NCBI RefSeq assembly: GCF_005870025.1
Contig: NZ_VATA01000021.1
Coordinates: 1 to 64,000, forward strand
DNA: 64,000 nt
Direction: 5' to 3'
Source: Poseidonocella sp. HB161398
Lineage (GTDB): Bacteria > Pseudomonadota > Alphaproteobacteria > Rhodobacterales > Rhodobacteraceae
Below, one piece after another: positions 9,619-18,645 of the stretch (the first letter of the stretch is position 1; the number at the start of each line of letters is the position of its first letter). The notes under the pieces are model-generated. The model was given only the letters and a program-made list of their open reading frames with translations. It was not told where the DNA came from and ran no database searches. The position numbers and the translations under genes were made by a program.

Positions 9619-10560
9619 CTAGGCGGCGATGGCCTTGGCCTCGGCGAGGATCTCGGCCAGCACCGAGACCGCCAGCGTGCCGGCGTCCCGGGCCGAGGGG
9701 ATCAGGCCGACCGGACCGTGGAGCCGCGCCCGGTCGGCCTCGCTTACCCCCATCGCCTCGAGCTGCAGCATCCGCGCGTCGCGCGCCCGCTGGGACCCTT
9801 GCGAGCCGATGTAGAAGGCCGGGCTGGCCAGCAGGTCGCGCAGGATATCGGGCTCCCAGTCATGGTCGTGGAAGAACAGCACCGCCGCGGTCCAGGGATC
9901 GGCCGCCACGCCCTCGGGCACGGCCTTCCGCAGCAGCTGCTCGGTCGGGCAGCCCGCGCCGCGGCCCAGATCCAGCGTCTCGGGATCGGGCGAAAGCAGC
10001 AGGTTCGGATAGCCCGCCGACTGCACCAGCGCGGCGAAGGTGCAGGCCTCGGGGCCCTTGCCGAAGACCAGGAATTTCAGCGGCGGGTCGTAGCGCACGC
10101 AGAATGCCGCCCCGTCCCAGCCGGTCGCGCCCTCGTCGGCCAGCGCCATCGCGCCCGTCTCGCGGTCGATCCGCAGCACGCAGGGCACCCGCGCGCTGCG
10201 ACGTGCCGAGACGCGGTGCATCAGCTCGCGCGGCGGGCGGGGCACCAGCAGGATGTCGAGCCCGCCGCCGCAGGGCAGTTGGATGTCGATGAAGGGCGAG
10301 CCGCGGCCATAGCGGATCGAGACCGGCCGGCCGCTCTCCAGCACCTCCATCGCGTGGATCATGATGTCGGATTCGATGCAGCCCGAGGACAGCGTCCCCG
10401 CGCGCTCGCCCGTGCCGAACAGTGCCATCGCCGCGCCGACCGGGCGGTAGGAGGGGCCCTCCACGCCGGTGATGACGGCAAGCACCGCCTCCTCGCTGCC
10501 GCTGGCCAGGGCCTCGATCGGGTCGCGGGCCAGGACGGAGGTCGGGTTGAGAAAGTTCAT
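9619..10560 (-). CDS. XdhC/CoxF-family molybdenum-cofactor insertion protein
   Basis: Maturation factor of the type that delivers sulfurated molybdenum cofactor to xanthine-dehydrogenase or CO-dehydrogenase-like hydroxylases. The N-terminal XdhC/CoxI domain (AVLAVITGVEGPSYRPVGAA, TLSSGCIESDI) is followed by the NAD-binding-like XdhC C-terminal domain (LKFLVFGKGPEACTFAALVQ, AVLFFHDHDWEPDIL, YIGSQGSQRARDAR). I start it at the ATG at 10560, preceded by GGAAGGG; an in-frame ATG at 10575 is an alternative. It is divergent from the MoxR/CoxE pair, which usually accompanies such genes. No hydroxylase structural genes lie in the window. Confidence 0.85.
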   Translation of the reverse strand: MNFLNPTSVLARDPIEALASGSEEAVLAVITGVEGPSYRPVGAAMALFGTGERAGTLSSGCIESDIMIHAMEVLESGRPVSIRYGRGSPFIDIQLPCGGGLDILLVPRPPRELMHRVSARRSARVPCVLRIDRETGAMALADEGATGWDGAAFCVRYDPPLKFLVFGKGPEACTFAALVQSAGYPNLLLSPDPETLDLGRGAGCPTEQLLRKAVPEGVAADPWTAAVLFFHDHDWEPDILRDLLASPAFYIGSQGSQRARDARMLQLEAMGVSEADRARLHGPVGLIPSARDAGTLAVSVLAEILAEAKAIAA

Positions 10561-10686
10561 AGCCGGCCCTTCCATGCTGCTATGGTCCTATGTCGGTCCG
10601 CGCGCGCCGGATGGCAAGGTCCTTGCGTGGACAGAGGCCGGGCGGAACGGTACCACGGAAGAGGACCGCTGGCGGGGAGGACGAAA

Positions 10687-11601
10687 GTGGCAGGGATACC
10701 GGGCTCGATCGACGGGACGCAGGCGATGCTCGCGGCGCAGGACTATGTCTGCGGCCGCGCGCTGGGAACGGTGGCCTTCCTGGGCCTGACGCTGGGCAAG
10801 CCGCTCTTTCTCGAGGGCGAGGCCGGAACCGGCAAGACCGAGATCGCCAAGGCGCTGGCCGCCGGGCTCGGCCGTAGCCTGATCCGGCTGCAATGCTACG
10901 AGGGGCTCGACAGCGCCTCGGCGATCTACGAATGGAATTTCGCCGCCCAGATGATCGCCATCCGCACCGCCGAGGCGGCAGGCCAGGCGGACCGCAAGGC
11001 GCTTCAGGCAGAGCTCTTCTCCGAGGAGTTCCTGGTGCGGCGTCCGCTCCTGCAGGCGATGTCGCCCGATCCGGCGGGGGCGCCGGTGCTCCTGATCGAC
11101 GAGGTCGACCGCACCGACGAGCCCTTCGAGGCGTTCCTGCTGGAGGCGCTCAGCGATTTCCAGGTGACGGTGCCCGAGCTCGGCACGATCCGCGCGCCCG
11201 AGCCGCCGATCGTCGTCCTGACCTCGAACCGCACCCGCGAGGTGCATGACGCGCTGAAGCGGCGCTGCCTCTACCACTGGGTCGACTATCCGGACTTCGC
11301 GCGCGAGATGGAGATCCTGCAGGCGCGCATTCCCGGCGTCTCGGCGCAGCTCTCCGCCGAGGTGGTGGCCTTCGTGCAGGGGCTGCGCGACGAGGACCTC
11401 TTCAAGTCGCCGGGCGTCGCCGAGACCATCGACTGGGCGCGCTGCCTGATCGCGCTCGACACCGTGGCGCTGACGCCAGAGCTGATCTCGGAAACGCTGG
11501 GCGCGGTGCTGAAATACCAGGACGACATCGCCCGCATCGCCGGGTCCGAGGCCGCGCGCATCCTCGAGGAGGCGAAGGCCAGGCTCAGGGAAATGGCGTG
11601 A
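10687..11601 (+). CDS. MoxR-family AAA+ ATPase (CoxD-like)
   Basis: AAA+ chaperone ATPase of 304 residues. Walker A is GEAGTGKTEIAKAL near residue 45, Walker B is PVLLIDEVDRTDEPFEAFLLE, sensor 1 is VLTSNRTREVHDALKRRC. This is the pattern of CoxD, which works with the VWA protein CoxE in assembling the active site of molybdenum hydroxylases. The GTG at 10687 follows GGGGAGG; the frame is open far upstream, but that sequence is not MoxR-like. Its stop overlaps the next start (GTGA), showing translational coupling. Confidence 0.9.
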   Translation: MAGIPGSIDGTQAMLAAQDYVCGRALGTVAFLGLTLGKPLFLEGEAGTGKTEIAKALAAGLGRSLIRLQCYEGLDSASAIYEWNFAAQMIAIRTAEAAGQADRKALQAELFSEEFLVRRPLLQAMSPDPAGAPVLLIDEVDRTDEPFEAFLLEALSDFQVTVPELGTIRAPEPPIVVLTSNRTREVHDALKRRCLYHWVDYPDFAREMEILQARIPGVSAQLSAEVVAFVQGLRDEDLFKSPGVAETIDWARCLIALDTVALTPELISETLGAVLKYQDDIARIAGSEAARILEEAKARLREMA

Positions 11602-12791
11602 GCGCGCTGCCCGAGATACCGGGGCGGCTGCCCGACAACATCGTCCATTTCACCCGCGCGCTGCGCAAGGCCGGGGTGAAGATCGGCACCGCCCAGGTGG
11701 AGGATGCGGTGCGCGCCGTGGCGGTGGCGGGCTTCACCTCGAAGCGGGACTTCTACCACGTGCTGCGCGCCTGCCTGATCACCCGGGCCGAGCATCTGGA
11801 GCTCTACGACCAGGTCTTCGCGATGTTCTGGCGCGACCCGGAATTCCTCGAGAACATGATCCACATGCTCTCGCCCGCGATCCGCAGGGACGAGGAGAAA
11901 CCGAAGCCGAAAAGCGCGGAGCGCCGCGCGGCCGAGGCGCTGACCGACGCGCCCGAGCCGAAGCGGCAGCCGCAGGAGCGCGAGGAGCTGCAGATCGAGG
12001 CCTCGCTCAGCTGGTCGGCGAACGAGCGGCTGCGCGCCATGGATTTCGAGCAGATGAGCCTGGCCGAGACCCGCGAGGCCCAGGCCGCGATCCGCCGCCT
12101 GCGCCTGCCGGTGGCGCCGCTGAAGACCCGCCGGCTGGTGCCGAAGGTGCACGGGCCGCGCCCCGACCTGCGGGCGACCCTGCGCCGCTCGATGCGCCGC
12201 GGCGGCGAGGTCGACCGGCTGATGCGCCGCGGCCCGCGGGAGCGGCCGCCCGCGCTGGTGGCGCTCTGCGACATCTCCGGCTCGATGGCGGTCTATTCGC
12301 GGATCATGATGCATTTCCTGCACGGGCTGATGCATGCGCCCGAGGGCAACTGGGGTCCGGTCCATGCCTTCACCTTCGGCACGCGGCTGACCAACGTGAC
12401 CCGCGCGCTGGCGCGGCGCGACCCGGATGCGGCGCTGGCCCGCGCGGGCGCCGAGGCGCAGGACTGGCAGGGCGGCACGCGGATCGGCGCGGCGCTCCAC
12501 CGCTTCAACCGCGACTGGTCGCGCCGGGTGCTGGGGCAGGGGGCGGTGGTGCTGCTGATCACCGACGGGCTGGAGCGCGAGGACCCCGACGGGCTGGCGG
12601 CCGAGGCGGAGCGGCTGCGCAAGTCCTGCCGCCGGATCATCTGGCTCAATCCATTGCTCAGGTTCGACGGGTTCGAGCCGAAGGCCGGCGGCATCAGGGC
12701 GCTCCTGCCGCAGGTCGACAGCTTCCACGCTTGCCACAATCTCGACAGCCTCGCGCAGCTTGCCGAGAGCCTGCGCCGCCCGGTCAGCTGA
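11598..12791 (+). CDS. VWA-domain CoxE-like protein
   Basis: A 397-residue protein of the CoxE family, partner of the preceding MoxR ATPase. The N-terminal half is helical and includes FTRALRKAGVKIGTAQVEDA and a charged linker rich in Lys/Pro/Glu. The C-terminal von Willebrand A domain has an intact metal-ion site: DxSxS in CDISGSMAVYS, with QGGTRIGAAL and LLITDGLERED supplying the other MIDAS elements. The start GTG overlaps the moxR stop by 4 bp. Cytosolic, with no signal or membrane segment seen. The gene ends 8 bp inside a convergent broken gene. Confidence 0.88.
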   Translation: MSALPEIPGRLPDNIVHFTRALRKAGVKIGTAQVEDAVRAVAVAGFTSKRDFYHVLRACLITRAEHLELYDQVFAMFWRDPEFLENMIHMLSPAIRRDEEKPKPKSAERRAAEALTDAPEPKRQPQEREELQIEASLSWSANERLRAMDFEQMSLAETREAQAAIRRLRLPVAPLKTRRLVPKVHGPRPDLRATLRRSMRRGGEVDRLMRRGPRERPPALVALCDISGSMAVYSRIMMHFLHGLMHAPEGNWGPVHAFTFGTRLTNVTRALARRDPDAALARAGAEAQDWQGGTRIGAALHRFNRDWSRRVLGQGAVVLLITDGLEREDPDGLAAEAERLRKSCRRIIWLNPLLRFDGFEPKAGGIRALLPQVDSFHACHNLDSLAQLAESLRRPVS

Positions 12792-13396
12792 GCCAGCCCG
12801 AAACGACGGCCTGCCAGCGCTCAAAAAGCGACAGGCAGCGGGTCATCGCCTCTGCCGCGGGGCCCCAGAGCGCGCTGGTGCCTTCGAAGACCGTGACGGC
12901 GGGCACCCAGATCACCGCATAGAGCATCGCCGCATAGGCCAGAACTGCCCCCGTCACGAGGAGCGGCGCGCCGACCATCGCCCAGGGGGGGTAGGCAGCC
13001 CGGCCGACCGCGTCTTCCAATGCCCGCGCGGCCAGCGGCACGGGCTGAAGCAGCGTGCTCAGCAGCGCATGGCCCAGATGCAGCCCGGTCGGCAGCACGG
13101 TGGAGAAGACCATCGCCGGCACCCACCAGTCGCGCCCGGTCTCGCCCGCCCGGAAGGCCTGCGCCATCTCGGTGAAATCGAAGAAGGCGACGCCGGAGAG
13201 CCGGTTCATCAGCTCGACGCAGAGGATCAGCGCGCAGCCGAGCCCGAGGAAGATGACCGCAGCGGCGAGGGCCAGAGGCTGCGTCCAGAGCATCCGCGCG
13301 CGCGAGACCGAAGAGGCCCAGCTTGACGCCATAGGACAGGAAATCGAAGACGCCGTTCAGCGGGGGAAAAGAGGGGAACGGACCATGGTCATCCAC
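12784..13396 (-). pseudogene. Membrane-protein gene, 5'-truncated and frameshifted
   Basis: Two adjacent frames together give one membrane protein. The upstream frame reads PFPSFPPLNGVFDFLSYGVK, then a frameshift near 13290-13310 passes to a second frame with hydrophobic segments (LALAAAVIFLGLGCALILCV, LLVTGAVLAYAAMLYAVIWV) ending GWLS. It resembles a Rhodobacterales membrane protein of unknown function; I recall homologues having an extra N-terminal domain before the PLNGxFDFLS segment, which is missing here. The break coincides with the fossil IS5 sequence starting just beyond 13400, so insertion probably caused the truncation. Confidence 0.65.
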
Positions 13397-13464
13397 GACG
13401 ATGCGAGGCGACCTAGTTGCGCCAATCTCCGATTGGACATCGCTGCTCCTTGCCCGGTTTGCGT

Positions 13465-14450
13465 CAGGTCAGGACTGCGCTCTCGGCGCTTCGGAGGGCC
13501 GCGCATTGGTTCATGTTGGAGCGGGACGCGTCATTGGTCCGCACATCCCGAAGGACGCGGTTCCGGATCGCGGCGGTTTGGCGATTGGGGTCGCGTGACA
13601 TGATCCGAACGCCTGAGAGCTTGTGGTGATTCATCCGGACGTCGACGCGACACCGCGCATTGTGGCCGACCCACATCGTTCAGAGCGTCCGGCCCAGACG
13701 CCGGACAGGCCGCATCGGAGCCGTCGGTTTGCCAGGCCTGGCCGTTCCGGCGGACCGGAATGATCGGGTCAGCGCCACGCGCGAGGATCGCGGCATGGCA
13801 GCGGCGCTCGAACCGATGGCGCATCCGCTGGCAATTCTGCGGCAACGCTCCCGATCTCTTCCCCGGAGGGGGCTGCGACAGCAGCTCCGGCAGGACGGGG
13901 CTGTCATCCTGACGGCAGGAGGTGAATGCGACCGCGCGGATAACTCCGGTGGCGGTGGCCATCGCCGGATGCACCTTGCGCCATGCACGCCTGCGCATCG
14001 GGCCATGCTTGCGCGCGAGCCATGCTCCATCGCCGCGGAAGCGGATGCCCATTCGACGCGGCGCCCGGACCAGGGCGCTTGCGCCTTATTGCCGATCCGC
14101 AGGTCCAGGGCGGCCGGACCAGCGGCATGGGAGCTGCACCGCGATCCGGGCCTGGCAGCGGCAGAGCGTCGGGCAATGCGGCACTGGCCCGTGGCGCCCG
14201 GCCATCTCGATCCGGCGCGCGACGGGGCCGACCGTCTGGCACTGCGGCAGGCCGAACAGGATCTTCAAGGTCAGGCAGGTCCGTATCGCGGTCGTCGGGG
14301 AACCCGTGCCCCGGACCGTTTCGCGATCCTCCTCAGTCGGAAAAGGCTTCGGGGCGGCCCCGTTTGCCCAGGCCATGCACCCGCCAATCCCTCTCGGGAT
14401 CGGATCAGATCGGCAGCGACCCGCGGGGCCGCAGCGAAGCGCGCGCCGTC
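13465..14450 (-). pseudogene. Fossil IS5-family transposase, multiply frameshifted
   Basis: Reading leftwards across three frames recovers an IS5-type transposase in order. ASLRPRGSLPI-stop-SDPERDW (14390-14450) corresponds to the family's RRGSLxIWFDPEMxW, with a Trp codon now TGA. AIRTCLTLKILFGLPQCQT and IEMAGRHGPVPHCPTLC follow. After a frameshift come FRGDGAWLARKHGPMRRRAW, SPVLPELLSQ and ILARGADPIIPVRRNGQAW. A third frame ends with HNARCRVDVRM and RIMSRDPNRQTAAI, matching the family's YHARSRVExKM and ASRDPDRQ. Only the order and motifs survive. 13397-13464 and 14451-14646 contain no separate gene and are probably the eroded ends of the same element. Confidence 0.85.
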
Positions 14451-14646
14451 GCCAGCTGCGCCCGGACCACTTGGCACCTGCCCGAACCATTGATGCGCTC
14501 GACGGACGAGTGCGCCCTGCGGCAGCGGGGCGAGGCGGGCTTCGGCATGCGCCCGGTCCAACTCTCAGGGTTCCCGAGCTGGGTCCCTCTCGCCGGTATG
14601 CGCAACCCGCTCCGGCCTGGCCGCTGCCCATGGGGCAAGCCCCGAG

Positions 14647-15369
14647 TTACCGCGCTCCGGCGGCGTCGACCTCGGCTGTGTCGCAGTCGGAGGGCACCGG
14701 GGAGGGGCGGGCGAGGAGGGGGGACAGAGGTCGCGACGGGTCGATCTCGCCCGTCAGGTGCAGCCGGATCTCCGAGACCAGCCAGCGGTCGCCGTCGCGG
14801 CGGCAGTCCATCTCCAGCGCATTGCCGGTGCCCGCGCCGAATTGCGCGTCTAGCGCGTCGCGCAGCTCGGCCAGGGCGACCTGCCCGCCGAGCCGTTCAG
14901 ACATCAGGGGCCCGAGCGCGGCATTGACCTCCGCCGTCAGCCAGAGCGCGTCGCGGAAATAGCCGAGCTGGCCCGCCTCGTCCCCGTAGCAGCTGCCGTG
15001 CCTGGTCCATTCGTGCCGCTCGAGCTGGCTGCGCACGCCGGGCATCAGCCGGATGAGCGCCGCCGCCGTCTCGCGGTCGAGCGCGATCTTCGGCAGCGCG
15101 TCCCAGTCGCCCGCGCGGTCGGAGGCCTCCTCGGTCGTGGAGATGCCGCAGTATTCCGCCGAGCGCGGCTGCGGCCAGAGCCCGTGGAGGGTGAAGCCCT
15201 CTTCGGTCCAGGGCAGCTCGCCGCCATTGAGCTTGGCGCATTCGGGCTTCCGCCCGTTCTGCGCCAGGTCGCAGAAGGCCGGCTGCCAGCTCAGCGCCAG
15301 CAGGTTCTCGGTGCTCTCGGCGCGGGCAGCGCCCGCGAGGAGCAGGAAAAGGCAGAGACAGCGCAGCAT
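14647..15369 (-). CDS. Ribonuclease T2 family protein, secreted
   Basis: Periplasmic or extracellular RNase of 240 residues. A signal peptide is obvious (MLRCLCLFLLLAGAARAES, cleavage likely after ARA). Both catalytic segments are present: CAS-1 in FTLHGLWPQ and CAS-2 in HEWTRHGSC, each with its active-site His. Several Cys residues could form disulfides. The start at 15369 follows AGGAGG. The last 30 residues are Pro/Ser/Asp rich and appear specific to this protein. Probably monocistronic, 79 bp downstream of folC on the same strand. Confidence 0.92.
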   Translation of the reverse strand: MLRCLCLFLLLAGAARAESTENLLALSWQPAFCDLAQNGRKPECAKLNGGELPWTEEGFTLHGLWPQPRSAEYCGISTTEEASDRAGDWDALPKIALDRETAAALIRLMPGVRSQLERHEWTRHGSCYGDEAGQLGYFRDALWLTAEVNAALGPLMSERLGGQVALAELRDALDAQFGAGTGNALEMDCRRDGDRWLVSEIRLHLTGEIDPSRPLSPLLARPSPVPSDCDTAEVDAAGAR

Positions 15370-15448
15370 CGGGGACCTCCTGCCCCCGGATGCTAGCGCG
15401 TTTCGGCGGCGGGGGGCATCGCCTTTCGCCGGCCGGACCGTCCGGGCG

Positions 15449-16717
15449 TCACGCGTCGCGCAGCACCGATCCGGCCAGGTAGAGCGAGCCGCAGATCAGG
15501 ATGCGGGCCTTCGGCGCCACGTCATTCAGCGCCGAGAGCGCGGCGGGAACCGACTCGGCGGCATTGGCCTTCATCCCGGCGGCTTCGGCGGCGGCCGCGG
15601 TCTCCTCGGCGCGCAGCGTCGCGTCGGAATCGGGGATGCTGACCGCGATCAGGTTGCGCACATGCGCCGCCAGCGGCTTCAGGTAGCCCAGCGGATCCTT
15701 GGTGTTGAGCATCCCGCAGATCAGGATCGTCTCCTTCTGCGGCATGGTCGCCAGCGTCGCCGCCAGCGCCTCTCCGGCCGAGGGGTTGTGCCCGCCATCG
15801 AGCCAGAGCTCGGCATTCGGGACCAGCGCGTTCAGCTTGGTGCCGACCAGCGGCTGCATCCGCGCGGGCCAGTCGGCGGAGGCAAGCGCCCCCTCGCAGC
15901 CCGCCGCGTCAATGCCGAGCTGGCGCAGCGCGGCCACGGCCATGCCGGCATTCTCGATCTGGTGGCGGCCGCGCAGCACGGGCTTGGGCAGGTCGAGAAG
16001 CCCCGACTTGTCCTGGTAGACCAGCTTGCCCATCTCTTCCCAGGCGTCGAAATCGCGGCCGCAGACGATCAGCGGCGCGCCGATCGCCTCGGCGCGGGCC
16101 TCGATCGCCGCCATCGCCTCTTCGGGCTGGCGCGCGACGATGCAGGGCACGCCCGGCTTCAGGATGCCGGCCTTCTCGCCGGCGATCTCGCCCAGGGTCT
16201 CGCCCAGGTACTGCTGGTGGTCGAGGCTGACCGGCGTGATGACCGTCAGCCGCGGCCTGGCCACCATGTTGGTCGCGTCGAGCCGTCCGCCCAGGCCGGT
16301 CTCCAGCAGGCACCAGTCGGCCGGGGTCCGCGCGAAGCCCAGGAAGGCGGCGCAGGTGGTGATCTCGAAATAGGTGATCGGATCGGGGCCGTTGGCGGCC
16401 AGGCAGTCGTCGAGCAGGGTGCTCAGCGCGTCCTCGGAAATCAGCTCTCCGGCAAGCCGGATGCGCTCGTGGAAACGCACCAGATGCGGCGAGGTATAGG
16501 CATGGACCCTGCCGCCCGCGGCCTCGAGCCCGGCGCGGATCATCGCCAGGGTCGAGCCCTTGCCGTTGGTGCCGGCGATATGGACGACCGGCGGCAGCTG
16601 CTCTTCGGGATGGCCGAGCGCAGCCAGCAGCCGCTCCACCCGGTCGAGCGTCAGGTCGATCACCTTGGGGTGCAGCGTCATCATGCGCTCGAGCAGCGCG
16701 TCGGAGCTCTGGGTCAT
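15449..16717 (-). CDS. folC: Bifunctional dihydrofolate / folylpolyglutamate synthase
   Basis: Adds glutamate to dihydropteroate and to folates. The 422-residue protein has the Mur-ligase-like P-loop VVHIAGTNGKGSTLAM (about residue 48), the omega-loop region YTSPHLVRFHERI, the metal/ATP segment WCLLETGLGGRLDATN, and TVITPVSLDHQQYLGETL. The C-terminal domain has LWLDGGHNPSAG. Its ATG overlaps the accD stop by 4 bp, the conserved accD-folC arrangement. Confidence 0.96.
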   Translation of the reverse strand: MTQSSDALLERMMTLHPKVIDLTLDRVERLLAALGHPEEQLPPVVHIAGTNGKGSTLAMIRAGLEAAGGRVHAYTSPHLVRFHERIRLAGELISEDALSTLLDDCLAANGPDPITYFEITTCAAFLGFARTPADWCLLETGLGGRLDATNMVARPRLTVITPVSLDHQQYLGETLGEIAGEKAGILKPGVPCIVARQPEEAMAAIEARAEAIGAPLIVCGRDFDAWEEMGKLVYQDKSGLLDLPKPVLRGRHQIENAGMAVAALRQLGIDAAGCEGALASADWPARMQPLVGTKLNALVPNAELWLDGGHNPSAGEALAATLATMPQKETILICGMLNTKDPLGYLKPLAAHVRNLIAVSIPDSDATLRAEETAAAAEAAGMKANAAESVPAALSALNDVAPKARILICGSLYLAGSVLRDA

Positions 16718-17628
16718 TCTTCGGCCGGGGTCTCCGCCGAGGGCTCGCCCGGCGCGGGCAGCTCGCCCTTGATCGCCGGGGGAAGGCCCATCAGCATGCG
16801 GGTGATGGTAATCAGTTCGTCGCGCATCTGGCCGCGCGGGGTGACGCGGTCGAGCATGCCGTGCTCCAGCAGGTACTCGGCGCGCTGGAATCCCTCGGGC
16901 AGCTTCTCGCGGATGGTCTGCTCGATCACGCGGGGGCCGGCGAAGCAGATCAGCGCGTTCGGCTCGGCGATCTGCACGTCGCCCAGCATCGCGTAGCTTG
17001 CCGTCACGCCGCCCGTGGTCGGATGGGTCAGCACGACGATATAGGGCAGGCCCGCTTCCTTCAGCATCTGCACGGCGACGGTGGTGCGCGGCATCTGCAT
17101 CAGGCTGAGGATGCCCTCCTGCATGCGCGCGCCGCCCGCGGCGGAGAACAGGATCAGCGGCCGGCCGGTCTTCACCGCGGTCTCGGCGGCGGCGATGATC
17201 GCATTGCCGACATACATGCCCATGGAGCCGGCCATGAAGCTGAAATCCTGGGCCGCCGCGACGACCGGGGTGCGGCCGATCTCGCCGGTGGCGACCAGCA
17301 TCGCCTCGTGCTCCTGGGTGGCGCGCTGCGCCGCCTTCATCCGGTCGGGATAGCGCTTCTGGTCGCGGAAATGCAGCGGGTCCGGCGTCGGGGCGGGGAT
17401 CTTCACTTCCTGGAAGAGGCCGCCGTCGAAAAGCGAGATGAAACGGTCGCGCGGCGTGATCACCATGTGATGGCCGCAATTGGTGCAGACATTCAGGCTG
17501 TCGCGCAGCTCCCGGTGGAACAGCATGGTGCCGCACTCGTCGCACTTGGTCCACAGGTTCTCGGGCATCTCCCGGCGGGAGAAGAGCGAGTTGATCTTGG
17601 GACGGACGTAGTTCGAAATCCAGTTCAT
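16714..17628 (-). CDS. accD: Acetyl-CoA carboxylase carboxyltransferase subunit beta
   Basis: Beta subunit of the carboxyltransferase that makes malonyl-CoA for fatty-acid synthesis. The 304 residues begin MNWISNYVRPK, followed by the four-Cys zinc ribbon CDECGTMLFHRELRDSLNVC plus TNCGHH. The crotonase-like core has AQDFSFMAGSMGMYVG and ILFSAAGGARMQEG. The C-terminal tail is Pro/Glu rich. The start at 17628 is set by family alignment. It forms an operon with folC. Confidence 0.96.
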   Translation of the reverse strand: MNWISNYVRPKINSLFSRREMPENLWTKCDECGTMLFHRELRDSLNVCTNCGHHMVITPRDRFISLFDGGLFQEVKIPAPTPDPLHFRDQKRYPDRMKAAQRATQEHEAMLVATGEIGRTPVVAAAQDFSFMAGSMGMYVGNAIIAAAETAVKTGRPLILFSAAGGARMQEGILSLMQMPRTTVAVQMLKEAGLPYIVVLTHPTTGGVTASYAMLGDVQIAEPNALICFAGPRVIEQTIREKLPEGFQRAEYLLEHGMLDRVTPRGQMRDELITITRMLMGLPPAIKGELPAPGEPSAETPAEE

Positions 17629-17684
17629 GGGCCTGCCTGTGTCTCGGGTGCGCCCCAGATAGTCAGGCCGCAGGGGAAATGCAA

Positions 17685-18563
17685 TCAGCGTGCGGCCGGG
17701 CGGGAGAGGATCGCCCAGGCCAGGGCCAGCGGCAGGAGGTCGAGAAGCGCCAGCCAGGGCCGCTCGAACAGGGTCTCCACCGGGTTCGCCAGGTGCCACA
17801 GCGCGAGGCCCGAGAGCTGCTCCTGGCTGGAGAAGACCAGAATGGCGGTGCAGTTATTGACGAAATGCAGCCCCCAGGCGGTGCCGATATTGCCGCTGCG
17901 CCGGGTCAGGTCGGCCGCCACCAGCCCGAAGGCCAGCGCGTAGCCCATCGCCAGGGGCGACATGAACCCCATTCCGGGCGCCCAGTGCGCGGCGCCGAAG
18001 ACGACCGGCGGCAGCCAGAACCAGATGACCGGCCAGCGCGGGAAGCGCGCGGCGAGCTGCTGCAGCAGGAAGCCGCGGAACATCAGCTCCTCCGCCAGGG
18101 TCTGCCCCGCGACGAGCAGCAGCGCCAGCGGCAGGAGCGCCAGCCAGAGCCCGAGCGGCACCTGCCGCACCGGCGCCGGGCCGCTTCCCGCGGGGCCGAA
18201 CCACAGCAGCGCCGCCGTCGCCAGGCCGAGCACCAGGACGGCGCGCAGGAAATCCGGCACCCAGTCGGGCCCCCAGAGCGTCCCGGGGCCGCGGCGCATC
18301 AGGAGCCAGGTCACCAGCACCACCGCCACCACGAAGGGCAGGAAGCTGGCCAGCAGCACCAGCACCGAGGCCGGGGTGGCGCCCGAGGAGAGCATGGCCA
18401 GCGTCTCGGCGCGGTCGCCGCGATGCAGGCCCAGCCCCAGCGCGATGGCCCCGGCCTGCAACGCAAGGCCGAGAGCGAGGATCAGCACGATCCCGAGGAT
18501 CGTGCGCCAGAGCCCGCTTCTTGGGCGGGCCGGCGCGACATAGCGGTCGAACGGGGGAAGCAT
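17685..18563 (-). CDS. CPBP-family intramembrane metalloprotease
   Basis: Polytopic membrane protein of 292 residues with about eight hydrophobic segments (for example GIVLILALGLALQAGAIALG). The CPBP/Abi signature is intact: EE in AEELMFRGFLLQQLAARF, the second motif with His in VVFGAAHWAPG, and the third in WGLHFVNNCTAI. Family members are Rce1-like proteases whose bacterial substrates are mostly unknown. The gene lies 56 bp upstream of accD on the same strand and is divergent from recQ. Confidence 0.87.
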   Translation of the reverse strand: MLPPFDRYVAPARPRSGLWRTILGIVLILALGLALQAGAIALGLGLHRGDRAETLAMLSSGATPASVLVLLASFLPFVVAVVLVTWLLMRRGPGTLWGPDWVPDFLRAVLVLGLATAALLWFGPAGSGPAPVRQVPLGLWLALLPLALLLVAGQTLAEELMFRGFLLQQLAARFPRWPVIWFWLPPVVFGAAHWAPGMGFMSPLAMGYALAFGLVAADLTRRSGNIGTAWGLHFVNNCTAILVFSSQEQLSGLALWHLANPVETLFERPWLALLDLLPLALAWAILSRPAAR

Positions 18564-18645
18564 CGGTCCCTTGCTTGTTAACCCGGGCTTGATGTGCCAA
18601 AGTTATGGCATAACGAGCAGCAGACAAGAACAGGCCTTTCCATCC

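Noticed and set aside
8530-10686. Upstream extension of the MoxR frame as a giant N-terminal domain
   Set aside because: No stop codon occurs, but the sequence before the GTG at 10687 has no domain, crosses xdhC on the opposite strand and is preceded by no ribosome-binding site. MoxR similarity and GGGGAGG fix the start at 10687.
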